Source: Streptomyces cupreus
Lineage (GTDB): Bacteria; Actinomycetota; Actinomycetes; Streptomycetales; Streptomycetaceae
Length of the DNA: 62,881 bases
Assembly: GCF_014257025.1 (NCBI RefSeq)
Contig: NZ_JACMSF010000051.1
Location: forward strand, 1 to 62,881
Direction of reading: 5' to 3'
Below the pieces are notes generated by a model that searched no databases, was not told where the DNA came from, and was given only the letters and a program-made list of their open reading frames with translations. A program made the translations under genes and the position numbers. Positions 43,303 to 51,054 of the stretch are shown here, piece after piece (positions within the stretch are counted from its first letter, which is position 1; the number at the start of each line of letters is the position of its first letter).

Positions 43303-44079
43303 ATGAACAACACCACGATCACTCCCCTGCTCGCCGACAAGGTCGCCTTCGTCACCGGTGCCGGACGAGGCATCGGTGCCGCGGCAGCCCGGCTCTTCGC
43401 CCGCGAGGGCGCCCGGGTCCTGCTCGCCGCCCGCACCGAGACCCAGCTCAAGGCGGTCACCGAGGAGATCCGGTCCGCTGGGGGCACTGCCGACCACATC
43501 GTCTGCGATCTGGCGGACCCGAACAGTCTGCGCGCCGCCGTGGACCGGGCCGTCGAGCTGTACGGCAGGCTCGACATCGCCTTCAACAACGCGGCGACGG
43601 CGCAGCAGCCCGGCCCGATGGACCAGCTCCCGGAGCCCGACTTCGACCACGTCTACACCGTCAACCTCAAGGGCGTCTGGCTCGCCATGAATGCCGAGAT
43701 CGCCGCGATGCGGGCCACCTCGGGACGCGGGGCGATCGTCAACACCTCCAGCGTCGGCAGCCTGATGGCCAACCCCTGGCTGCCCGCGTACGGCGCCGTG
43801 AAGCGCGCGGTGAACAGCCTCACCGCGTCCGCCGCCGCCACGTACGGACCCGAGGGCATCCGGGTCAACGCCGTCGCGCCGGGCACCACGCTCACCGAGA
43901 TGCTGCGCGAGTGGGACGCGAGGACGCCCGGTGTCATCGACCAGTTCAACGCCCGGACGCCGCTGGGCCGCGCCGCCGCCCCGGAGGAAATCGCCGAGGC
44001 GGCCGCCTGGCTGCTGAGCGACCGCGCCTCCTACGTCACCGGCACGGTGCTGCGGGTCGACGGCGGGATGGTGTCCTGA
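43303..44079 (+). CDS. short-chain dehydrogenase/reductase (SDR)
   Basis: A 258-residue classical SDR. It has the cofactor motif FVTGAGRGIGAAAARLFA (TGxxxGIG), an Arg after the second strand (LLAARTE) that suggests NADPH, DLADPNSL, the NNAA loop (IAFNNAATAQQPG), catalytic Ser in VNTSSVGSLMAN, the YxxxK pair in YGAVKRAVNSL, and C-terminal GTVLRVDGGMVS. It would interconvert an alcohol and a ketone; the substrate is unknown. It is probably repressed by the divergent MmyB-type regulator. It ends 4 bp from the convergent carotenoid-desaturase-like gene. Confidence 0.9.
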   Translation: MNNTTITPLLADKVAFVTGAGRGIGAAAARLFAREGARVLLAARTETQLKAVTEEIRSAGGTADHIVCDLADPNSLRAAVDRAVELYGRLDIAFNNAATAQQPGPMDQLPEPDFDHVYTVNLKGVWLAMNAEIAAMRATSGRGAIVNTSSVGSLMANPWLPAYGAVKRAVNSLTASAAATYGPEGIRVNAVAPGTTLTEMLREWDARTPGVIDQFNARTPLGRAAAPEEIAEAAAWLLSDRASYVTGTVLRVDGGMVS

Positions 44080-44083
44080 CCCC

Positions 44084-45661
44084 TCAGGCCTCGCCCTGCT
44101 CCAGCACCGCCATCGCCGCGTTGTGTCCCGGCACCCCGCTCACTCCCCCGCCGCGCACCGCGCCCGCCCCGCACAGCAGGACGTTCGGGTGCTCCGTCTC
44201 CACGCCCCAGCGGCCGGTGCCGTCCTGGGCGTGGGGCCAGGACAGGTCGCGGTGGAAGATGTTGCCGCCCGGCAGACGCAGGTCGCGCTCGAGGTCCAGC
44301 GGGGTCTTGGCCTCGATGCAGGGCCGTCCCTCGGCGTCCGTCGCCAGCAGGTCGGCGAGTGGTTCGGCCAGGTGGGCGTCGAGCTGCGCGAGCGTCGACT
44401 TGAGCAGTTCCTCGCGTACGGCGTCGTTGTCCCGCGCGAAGAGCCGGGCCGGAGTGTGCAGTCCGAAGAGGGTGAGGGTCTGGTAGCCGCGCTCCACGAG
44501 GTCCGGGCCGAGGATCGTCGGGTCGGTGAGGGAGTGGCAGTAGATCTCCGAGGGTGGGGCGGCGGGCAGTTCACCGGCGGCGGCCTGGGCGTGCGCGATG
44601 GCCAACTGCTCGTAGCCCTCGGCGATGTGGAACGTCCCGGAGAACGCCTCGCGCGGGTCGACGGAACTGTCCCGCAGCCTGGGCAGCCGCTTGAGCAGCA
44701 TGTTCACCTTCAGCTGCGCACCCTCGGCGGGCTCCGGGGACGTGCCGCCGGTCAGCGCGGCCAGCTCCTGCGGGGAGGCGTTCACCAGGACGTGCCGGGC
44801 GACGGCGACGCCCTCCCCGTCGGCGGTGCGGTATGTGACCTCGGCGGTTGCGCCGTCCGTGTCGATACGGACGGCTTCGTGGCCGGTGGCGACGACGGCG
44901 CCGGCCGCGCGGGCCGCCTTCGCGAGGGCATCGGTGAGGGCGCCCATGCCGCCGACGGGCACGTCCCAGGCGCCGGTGCCGCCGCCGATGACGTGGTAGA
45001 GGAAGCAGCGGTTCTGCTTCAGGGACGCGTCGTGGGCGTCGGCGAAGGTGCCGATCAGGGCATCGGTGAGGACGACGCCACGCACCAGGTCGTCCGAGAA
45101 GCGGTCCTCGATCGCGGCGCCGATGGGCTCCTCGAACAGGATCCGCCAGGCCTCCTCGTCGTCCACGCGGCGGCGCAGCTCCTCGCGGGTGGGCAGCGGT
45201 TCGGTGAGCGTGGGGAAGACCCGCTCGGCGACCTTGCCGGTCAGGCCGTAGAAGCGCTGCCAGGCCACGTACTCGCGCTCGCCGCCGGTCAGTTTCGCGA
45301 ACGCCTCCCGGGTGCGCCGCTCGCCGCCTCCGACCAGCAGGCCGGTGGCCTGTCCGGCGCGTTCGACGGGGGTGTACGAGGACACGGTGCGGCCGCGGAC
45401 CCGGAAGTCCAGGCTCAGGTCCCGCACGATCTTCTTGGGCAGCAGGCTGACCAGGTAGGAGTAGCGGGACAGCCGTGCGTCGACGCCCGCGAAGGGACGG
45501 GTGGAGATGGCGGCGCCACCGGTGCGCTCCAGCCGCTCCAGCACCAGCACGGACCGGCCGGCCCGGGCCAGATAGGCAGCCGCGACCAGACCGTTGTGAC
45601 CTCCTCCGACGATGACGGCGTCGTACGCGCGATGTCCCGGGTGTCCCTCGTGTGCAGGCAT
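44084..45661 (-). CDS. phytoene desaturase-like FAD-dependent oxidoreductase
   Basis: A 525-residue flavoprotein of the phytoene dehydrogenase/amine-oxidase type. It has the dinucleotide motif YDAVIVGGGHNGLVAAAYLA, LVLERLERTGGAAISTRPF, a central VPVGGMGALTDALAKAARAA, and the C-terminal FAD segment NVLLCGAGAVRGGGVSGVPG. No carotenoid genes are nearby, and the sequence resembles the crtI-like proteins (retinol saturase/pyridine nucleotide-disulphide family) common in actinobacteria, so carotenoid synthesis should not be assumed. The ATG at 45661 was chosen; a GTG 15 bases upstream is possible. It is convergent with the SDR gene. Confidence 0.83.
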   Translation of the reverse strand: MPAHEGHPGHRAYDAVIVGGGHNGLVAAAYLARAGRSVLVLERLERTGGAAISTRPFAGVDARLSRYSYLVSLLPKKIVRDLSLDFRVRGRTVSSYTPVERAGQATGLLVGGGERRTREAFAKLTGGEREYVAWQRFYGLTGKVAERVFPTLTEPLPTREELRRRVDDEEAWRILFEEPIGAAIEDRFSDDLVRGVVLTDALIGTFADAHDASLKQNRCFLYHVIGGGTGAWDVPVGGMGALTDALAKAARAAGAVVATGHEAVRIDTDGATAEVTYRTADGEGVAVARHVLVNASPQELAALTGGTSPEPAEGAQLKVNMLLKRLPRLRDSSVDPREAFSGTFHIAEGYEQLAIAHAQAAAGELPAAPPSEIYCHSLTDPTILGPDLVERGYQTLTLFGLHTPARLFARDNDAVREELLKSTLAQLDAHLAEPLADLLATDAEGRPCIEAKTPLDLERDLRLPGGNIFHRDLSWPHAQDGTGRWGVETEHPNVLLCGAGAVRGGGVSGVPGHNAAMAVLEQGEA

Positions 45662-45752
45662 GGTTCTTCGTAACACGAGGTGATCTAGGTCGGCCAGGGC
45701 TACGGAGCGATCAGGTCCGGTCAGCTCCGAGCCGACGAAAGAGGCCGCCTGA

Positions 45753-47990
45753 TCAGTGCCCGCCCGTCGCCCCCTGTTGTCGTAGCGCCGCGACTCTGCG
45801 GTACAGGTCGACCGCCTCGGCCGCGCGGCCGAGTTGTTCCAGGCAGTGGGCCTCGTCGTTGCGGCTGAGGAGGGTGTCGGGGTGGGTGGGGCCCAGGACT
45901 CGCTCGCGGGCCGTGGCGACCCTGCGGTACTCGGTGAGGGCGTCGGGCCAGCGGCCCAGCCAGCCGAGACCGACTGCGACCTCGCGGCGGCTGACGAGGG
46001 TGTCCGGATGGTCGGCGCCGAGGACGCGCTCGCGGATCACGCACACGTCGCGGGACTCGGCGAGAGCCTCCTCCCAGCGGCCGAGCCGGCCGAGGTTGAC
46101 GCCGAGGCCGTGGCGGGCGCGCAAGGTCTCGGGGTGAGTGGGGCCGTGCACCCGGGTGCGGTCGTCGATCAGCTCGCGGTACAGCTGGAGGGCCTCCGCG
46201 CTGCGGCCGAGGCGGCCGAGGCTGATCCCGACCTCGTAGCGGGCGGCGAGGGTGTCGGCGTGGTCGGGGCCGAGCGCCTGGGCGCGGGCCTCGGCGACCT
46301 CGGCGTAGGTGTGCAGGGCCTCCGCCCAGCGGCCCAACTGGCCGAGCGCGTAGGCGACTTCGTAGCGGGTGACCAGGGTTTCCGGGTGGCCGGGGCCGAG
46401 GACGCGGGCGCGGGCCGCGGCCACCTCGCGGGCCATGCGGTACGAGTCCTCCAGGCGGCCGAGGCGGCTGAGGTTGAAGGCCAGGTTGTGGCGGCAGCGC
46501 AGGGTGTCGGGGTGGTCGGCGCCCATGGTCCGCTCGCGTGCGGCGAGCACCGAGATGTACACCTGGTGGGCGTCGAAGTGACGGCCCAACTGGCCCAGCA
46601 CATAGGCCATTTCCTGGCGTGCGGCGAGTGTCTCGGGATGGTCCGGGCCGAGGGCGAGGCTTCTGGCCCGGGCGACGTGCTTGTACTCGCGCAGGGCGTC
46701 GGCCGCGCGGCCGGTGCGGCTGAGGGTGAAGGCGACCTGGTAGCGGCTGGCGAGGGTGTCGGGGTGTTCGGGGCCGAGCAGATGCTCGCGCTCGGCGGCG
46801 ACCGCCCGGTGGACCTCGCCGGCCTCCGCCCAGCGGCCGAGCCGGCCGAGGCTGAGCCCGGCGTTGTGCCGTGCGGCCAGCGCGGCGAGCGCCGCCGGGT
46901 CGGGGGCGGGCGGATCCTCGGGGGCGGGCTCCTCGGGCCGACCGGCGGCGGGGCGTGGGATCCACTCGCCGGTGAGTCCCGCTCCGGCGTCCGGGGGTGT
47001 GGTGCGCAGTCCGGCGCAGGTGGCCTTGTGGCCGGTGGTCATGCCCTGGGTCCAGGAGGGCAGCCGCGTCGCGCGGCCGGCGGTCTCGGGCGGCCGTAGC
47101 GCCGGGCGTGGGGTGAGGACGGTCGGCACATACGTCGGCGTGCCGCGGCCCAGGCCGATCCGGCGGCCCACCTCGCGGGCGTCGTGCGGCCGGTCCTCGG
47201 GGCGTTTGGCCAGCAGGTCCAGGACGATCTTCTCCAGGAACTCGGGGAGTTCGGAGCGGTGTTCGCGGGGCGGTCGCGGTGGGGTGTCGCGGTGGCCGAC
47301 GAGGACCGCCCAGGCGTCGTCGAGGTCGAAGGGCGGTACTCCGGTGGCGATCTCGTAGAGCACGCAGCCCAGCGAGTAAAGGTCACTGCGCTGGTCGACC
47401 TCCGAACCGCCGATCTGCTCCGGGGACATGTAGTGCGGGGTGCCCATGGCGATGCCGGTGCCGGTGAGCCGGGAGGTGAAGCCGATGTCGGCGCCGAGGC
47501 GGGCGATGCCGAAGTCGCAGATCTTCACGGTGCCGTCGGTGAGGCGCACGATGTTCGCGGGCTTCAGGTCGCGGTGCACGATGCCCTGTTGGTGGGTGTA
47601 GGCGAGGGCCGCGGTGACCTGGTCGGCGATGTCCACGACCGCGGGTACGGGCAGCGGATGGTGTTTGTTGTCCTCCAGGAGCTGGCTGAGGTTGCGGCCC
47701 TCCAGCAGTTCCATGACGAGGTAGAGGACGCCGTCGGACTCCCCGAAGTCATGGACGACGGTGACTCCGCGGTGCTGGAGGGCCGCGGCCACCCTGGCCT
47801 CGCGGCGGAACCGCTCCCGCAGCACCCGTGTGAACGACTGGTCGTGGTGCGGGCCCAGCGGTTTGAGGCACTTCACGGCGACATGACGGCCGAGCGACTC
47901 GTCCCGTGCCCGCCACACCTCGCCCATGCCGCCGCGCCCGATCAGGTCCAGCAGCCGGTACCGGCCCTGGATCAGCCCGCTGTCCCCCAT
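45753..47990 (-). CDS. serine/threonine protein kinase fused to tetratricopeptide repeats
   Basis: A 745-residue cytosolic kinase. The N-terminal Hanks-type domain (~10-280) is complete: GRGGMGEVWRA, VAVKCLKPLG, IVHRDLKPANIVRLTDGTVK, CDFGIARLG and MGTPHYMSPEQIGGSEVDQR. A Pro-rich linker (~290-370) follows. Then come eight 42-residue TPR units and a partial ninth, each ending in a form of LGPxHPDTLxxR (for example GLGVNLGRLGRWEEALAESR), running to the C-terminus. No transmembrane helix is seen, unlike PknB-type kinases, so TPRs probably recruit partners. The ATG at 47990 directly follows GGGAG; the spacing is short, so the start is likely but not certain. It stands alone, downstream of a broken oxygenase gene. 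Confidence 0.88.
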   Translation of the reverse strand: MGDSGLIQGRYRLLDLIGRGGMGEVWRARDESLGRHVAVKCLKPLGPHHDQSFTRVLRERFRREARVAAALQHRGVTVVHDFGESDGVLYLVMELLEGRNLSQLLEDNKHHPLPVPAVVDIADQVTAALAYTHQQGIVHRDLKPANIVRLTDGTVKICDFGIARLGADIGFTSRLTGTGIAMGTPHYMSPEQIGGSEVDQRSDLYSLGCVLYEIATGVPPFDLDDAWAVLVGHRDTPPRPPREHRSELPEFLEKIVLDLLAKRPEDRPHDAREVGRRIGLGRGTPTYVPTVLTPRPALRPPETAGRATRLPSWTQGMTTGHKATCAGLRTTPPDAGAGLTGEWIPRPAAGRPEEPAPEDPPAPDPAALAALAARHNAGLSLGRLGRWAEAGEVHRAVAAEREHLLGPEHPDTLASRYQVAFTLSRTGRAADALREYKHVARARSLALGPDHPETLAARQEMAYVLGQLGRHFDAHQVYISVLAARERTMGADHPDTLRCRHNLAFNLSRLGRLEDSYRMAREVAAARARVLGPGHPETLVTRYEVAYALGQLGRWAEALHTYAEVAEARAQALGPDHADTLAARYEVGISLGRLGRSAEALQLYRELIDDRTRVHGPTHPETLRARHGLGVNLGRLGRWEEALAESRDVCVIRERVLGADHPDTLVSRREVAVGLGWLGRWPDALTEYRRVATARERVLGPTHPDTLLSRNDEAHCLEQLGRAAEAVDLYRRVAALRQQGATGGH
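45780..46880 (-). repeat. eight tandem 126-bp TPR-coding repeats
   Basis: Within the kinase gene the unit of 42 codons repeats with strong conservation of the G-P-x-H-P-[DE]-T-L stretch and of LGRLGRW. DNA identity between units is high enough to permit slippage or recombination, so the number of units may vary between strains. Confidence 0.7.
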
Positions 47991-48014
47991 CTCCCGCGCT
48001 CGCCCCCGTCGCTG

Positions 48015-48490
48015 TGGTCCCCCGCCCGCCCCTGGCTCGTCCAGTATGGCGAGCTGTCGTCCGAGTTTGTACGGTGCCGGGCACGCGCCAGGGCCGGGCC
48101 TCGCCATGGCCCGCGGAATGTGTTCGGGCGGGAGTCGCCGGCGCAGATGTGCGGGAATGCCGCGCAGCAGGATGCCGGTGGCACGCAACTGACGGTTGAC
48201 GACGGTGGGTTCGCGGGCGCGTGCCTCGGCTCCGGCCGCGAGGTCGGGGCGCACCTTCTCGAAGTACGCCGCGAGATCGGCCCGGTCGGTGGGTACGGAG
48301 ATAGGAGCGCAGCCCGTCGTGGATTTTGCGCACCCGGGCGCCGGCGTTCGGAGTTCTGCATGACCCCGCGCACCGCGCGCGGATGCCGCGCCTGGAGGTA
48401 GAGCGCGATCACACCGGCGACCCACATCATGGGGTCGGCGTGCATCTGCCAGGTGACCGACTCTGGCGTGAACAGCCCGGGATCGCCCAT
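48015..48490 (-). pseudogene. MpaB-family oxygenase (DUF2236) remnant
   Basis: From an ATG at 48490 the N-terminus reads MGDPGLFTPESVTWQMHADP, MMWVAGVIALYLQARHPRAV and RGVMQNS, the characteristic opening of DUF2236/MpaB heme oxygenases. The frame then breaks. In a second frame RKIHDGLRSY follows, and in a third frame TDRADLAAYFEKVRPDLAAG then TVVNRQLRATGILLRGIPAH and ending near EPGAG. About 150 of the expected ~280 residues remain and at least two frameshifts plus a deletion separate the parts. The gene is inactive. Its neighbours are the kinase-TPR gene and an acyl-CoA dehydrogenase. Confidence 0.65.
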
Positions 48491-48499
48491 GTCCGCACG

Positions 48500-49705
48500 C
48501 TAACGCCGAACCCGCGGCATCCCCAGACCGATCCAGGAGATGATCTCCCGCTGGATCTCGTTGTTGCCGCCGCCGAAGGTGAAGATGACGGCGGAGCGGT
48601 AGCCGCGCTCCAGTTCGCCGTGCAGGATCGCGCCCGCCGAGCCCCCCTTCAGGGCGCCGGGTGCGGCGACGATCTCCATGAGCCAGGCGTAGGCGTCGCG
48701 GCGGGCCTCGGAGCCGTAGACCTTGACGGCGGAGGCGTCCTGCGGGGTGAGGGTGCCGTCCTGGACGGCCTGCACCATCTGCCAGTTGAGGAGTTTGAGG
48801 GCGTCGAGGCGGACATGGATCTGCGCCAGGCGGCGGCGCACCCAGGGCAGGTCGACGACGCGGCGGCCGTCGGCGAGCTTGGTCTCCGTCGCCCAGCGCT
48901 GGACGTCGTGCAGGGCGCGGATCGCCATGGTGCCGTGGGCGGCGAGGGTGACGCGCTCGTGGTTGAGCTGGTTGGTGATCAGCCGCCAGCCCTGGTTCTC
49001 GGCGCCGACGCGACGCGAGACGGGGACGCGGACGTTCTCGTAGTAGCTGGCCGTGGTGTCGTGCCCGGCGAGGGTGTTGATCAGGGTGCAGGAGTAGCCG
49101 GGGTCGCCGGTCGGGACGAGGAGCATGGTGATGCCCTTGTGCGGCGGGGCACCCGGGTCGGTGCGCACGGCGAGCCACACCCAGTCCGCGGTGTCGCCGT
49201 TGGTCGTCCAGATCTTCTGCCCATTGACGACGTATTCGTCGCCGTCGCGCACCGCGCGCGTGCGCAGCGACGCGAGGTCGGTGCCGGCGTCGGGCTCGCT
49301 GTAGCCGATCGCGAAGTCGATCTCGCCGGAGAGGATCCGCGGCAGGAAGTACGCCTTCTGCTCGTCGGTGCCGAACTGCATGATCGTCGGGCCGACGGTG
49401 TTCAGCGCCATCAGCGGCAGGGGTACGCCCGCCTGGGCGGCCTCGTCGAAGAAGATGAACTGTTCCATCGCGCTCAGGCCGCGTCCGCCGTACTCCTCGG
49501 GCCAGCCCACGCCGAGCCAGCGGTCGGCGCCGAGGCGCCGGATGGTCTCGCGGTAGAAGCGCTTCTGGGCGGCGGGGTCGGTGATGGGGGCACCTCCCGT
49601 GCCTTTCGGGCTATGGGTGAGCGCGGTGTCCGGCACCAGCTCGGCGAAGTAGGCGCGCAGTTCGGTGCGCAGCCGCTGCTGCTCGGGCGTGTGGTCGAGA
49701 TGCAC
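48500..49705 (-). CDS. acyl-CoA dehydrogenase (FadE-type)
   Basis: A 401-residue flavoprotein that would desaturate an acyl-CoA at C2-C3. It begins VHLDHTPEQQRLRTELRAYF at GTG 49705, with GGAGG just before it. Motifs: WPEEYGGRGLSAMEQFIFFD, AIGYSEPDAGTDLASLRTRA (FAD and substrate loop), DEYVVNGQKIWTTNGDTADW, GITMLLVPTGDPGY and the C-terminal FAD loop FGGGNNEIQREIISWIGLGM. The length is normal. The promoter contains TAGAACGTGTTCCA, close to the KstR operator consensus of mycobacterial cholesterol genes, suggesting membership of a sterol/fatty-acid catabolic regulon. The electron acceptor would be ETF. Confidence 0.88.
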   Translation of the reverse strand: MHLDHTPEQQRLRTELRAYFAELVPDTALTHSPKGTGGAPITDPAAQKRFYRETIRRLGADRWLGVGWPEEYGGRGLSAMEQFIFFDEAAQAGVPLPLMALNTVGPTIMQFGTDEQKAYFLPRILSGEIDFAIGYSEPDAGTDLASLRTRAVRDGDEYVVNGQKIWTTNGDTADWVWLAVRTDPGAPPHKGITMLLVPTGDPGYSCTLINTLAGHDTTASYYENVRVPVSRRVGAENQGWRLITNQLNHERVTLAAHGTMAIRALHDVQRWATETKLADGRRVVDLPWVRRRLAQIHVRLDALKLLNWQMVQAVQDGTLTPQDASAVKVYGSEARRDAYAWLMEIVAAPGALKGGSAGAILHGELERGYRSAVIFTFGGGNNEIQREIISWIGLGMPRVRR

Positions 49706-49750
49706 GGCGCCTCCAGGGTTCCCCTCGGCCGGTCCTGACGGCGCACACCG

Positions 49751-49764
49751 TAGAACGTGTTCCA
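49751..49764. promoter_or_regulatory. KstR-like operator
   Basis: TAGAACGTGTTCCA differs from the palindrome TAGAAC-N2-GTTCTA by one base. It is 46 bp upstream of the acyl-CoA dehydrogenase start. In mycobacteria and rhodococci this motif (AACnnGTT core) is bound by the TetR-family repressor KstR of sterol catabolism. KstR itself is not encoded here. Confidence 0.55.
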
Positions 49765-49819
49765 GAAATTGGGAATGCCGGGGACGCCTCACATCCGAGG
49801 CACCGAGCCACAGGGCGCC

Positions 49820-50194
49820 TCACTCCATCGAGGCAAGGAAGTCCGTGCACGCCTGCGCGCAGTCACGGCACGCCTGCGCGCCGTCCTCCGCGCCGGGCCA
49901 TCCGTCGAAGACATGCGCGCACTCCAGGCACACCGTGCGGCACCACTCCAGCTGGACGCGGACACCCTCCTCGTCCGTGACGCCGTGCTCGGACAGCACA
50001 CGGCAGGTCGCGTCGCACACCTCCGCACACATGATGCCCTTACGCCGTACGAGTTCCTCTTCCGCCGTCCCGTCCGGTGCCGCCAGGCTCGCGCGCAGCG
50101 CGCAGACGCGCGCACACTCGGTGCACGCCTGCGCGCACGCGAAGCGGTCCTCCAGGTACTGGAAGAGCTGCTGCTGCGAAGTAGTCGAGGTCAC
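49820..50194 (-). CDS. four-helix copper-storage protein (Csp / DUF326 family)
   Basis: A 124-residue cytosolic cysteine-rich protein. Cysteines occur in helical spacing: FACAQACTECARVCALRASL, IMCAEVCDATCRVLSEHG, VQLEWCRTVCLECAHVFD and DGAQACRDCAQACTDFLASM. About thirteen Cys line the core of a four-helix bundle that stores Cu(I). The GTG start at 50194 lacks a clear ribosome site, so the exact start is uncertain. Csp proteins guard copper for copper enzymes or against toxicity. Here it lies just upstream of an extra cytochrome b gene and near a cytochrome oxidase gene. Confidence 0.86.
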   Translation of the reverse strand: MTSTTSQQQLFQYLEDRFACAQACTECARVCALRASLAAPDGTAEEELVRRKGIMCAEVCDATCRVLSEHGVTDEEGVRVQLEWCRTVCLECAHVFDGWPGAEDGAQACRDCAQACTDFLASME

Positions 50195-50266
50195 AAGGTG
50201 CGGGTGACCGCCGCGCGGCGCGTCAAACCCCGGTTCGCCGGGCGCGCGCGGGGTACTCGCGACCCC

Positions 50267-50632
50267 ATGAACACGACCTGGCCGGCTATGGCCGCCGAGA
50301 GCGGCGCCCTCGGCATCGGACTGTTCGTCGCGGGCGTGGTCGTCGTGGCGCTGCTGCTCGGCGCCTTCGTACTGGGCGGACGGATCAGGCTCCGGGAACC
50401 GCCGCCGCCGCGCCCGGAGGATCAGCCCCGGCTGCCCGCGGACGGCCCGGTGCGCGAGGTGTTGGAGAACCGGGAGCCGGACGAGGTGCCCAGGAGCGAG
50501 CACCGCGTCACCCCGCACGAGATACCCGCCCTCGGCAACATCCCCTCCCGGCCGAGCCCGGAGCGGAAACGGCGCCGTTGGAGCGAGGGCGGCAGCGGTT
50601 CCTTCGGCAGCGGCGGCCCGGGCCGGACCTGA
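50267..50632 (+). CDS. DUF6479-type small membrane protein
   Basis: A 121-residue protein with one N-terminal membrane helix (ALGIGLFVAGVVVVALLLGA followed by FVLGGRIRLREPPPPRPED) and a long, charged, Pro/Gly-rich cytoplasmic tail (PALGNIPSRPSPERKRRRWS and GSGSFGSGGPGRT). It matches a widespread Streptomyces family (DUF6479) of unknown role. The ATG at 50267 has no strong ribosome site. It is divergent from the copper-storage gene and 36 bp before the next gene on the same strand, suggesting an operon leading into qcrB. Confidence 0.7.
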   Translation: MNTTWPAMAAESGALGIGLFVAGVVVVALLLGAFVLGGRIRLREPPPPRPEDQPRLPADGPVREVLENREPDEVPRSEHRVTPHEIPALGNIPSRPSPERKRRRWSEGGSGSFGSGGPGRT

Positions 50633-50668
50633 CGCACTGCGCAACCGATCCCGAGGGAAGTGAGAACC

Positions 50669-51013
50669 ATGGCCGACCGCGACACCCTGCCCCTGCCCGA
50701 CTACGACCATCTGCCGATCGGCGGACTGGAGAGCCGCGTGCGGTCACTGACCGCGGACGAGGTCGAGGAACTGCTGGCGTACGAGCGTTCGCACGCCGAT
50801 CGCCTCCCTGTGACCGAGGTGCTGGCCACCCGTCTGGAGCAGCTCCGGGCCGGCGCCGAGCCGACGTCCGGCGACCCCGGGGCGATACGCCCGGAACAGA
50901 CCGAAGGCCATAAGGAATCCCCGGTGTCGCCCGTGACCTCGCGCCAGCCGTTCAGCCCACCGCCGCACGGCACCCCGGACCAGCGGGGCAAACCGAAGGG
51001 TGATCGTCCGTGA
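50669..51013 (+). CDS. small hypothetical protein (114 aa)
   Basis: A 114-residue protein. Residues ~10-65 form a helical module (DYDHLPIGGLESRVRSLTAD, EVEELLAYERSHADRLPVTE, VLATRLEQLRAGA) that resembles the small coiled domain found in lipid-droplet-associated actinobacterial proteins (DUF8129-like). The remainder is Pro-rich and disordered. The ATG at 50669 follows GAGGGAAG; a GTG nine bases upstream is possible. It is on the same strand as the DUF6479 gene and the qcrB paralogue, 41 bp before the latter. The function is unknown. Confidence 0.6.
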   Translation: MADRDTLPLPDYDHLPIGGLESRVRSLTADEVEELLAYERSHADRLPVTEVLATRLEQLRAGAEPTSGDPGAIRPEQTEGHKESPVSPVTSRQPFSPPPHGTPDQRGKPKGDRP

Positions 51014-51054
51014 CTCTCCGTTTCCCGGCGCGGGCGCGAGGGCACTGGTGATCC

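Noticed and set aside
44084..45661. Carotenoid biosynthesis assignment for the desaturase-like gene
   Set aside because: No phytoene synthase, GGPP synthase or cyclase genes adjoin it, and the sequence pattern fits the broader CrtI-like oxidoreductases, so a carotenoid role is not claimed.
45780..46880. CRISPR-like array suggested by regular repeats
   Set aside because: The period is 126 bp, in frame with TPR coding, without unique spacers; it is a protein repeat.
47991..49178. Upstream extension of the kinase frame to more than 1100 codons
   Set aside because: The extension crosses the broken oxygenase and runs antisense to the acyl-CoA dehydrogenase. The kinase domain starts normally just after the ATG at 47990.
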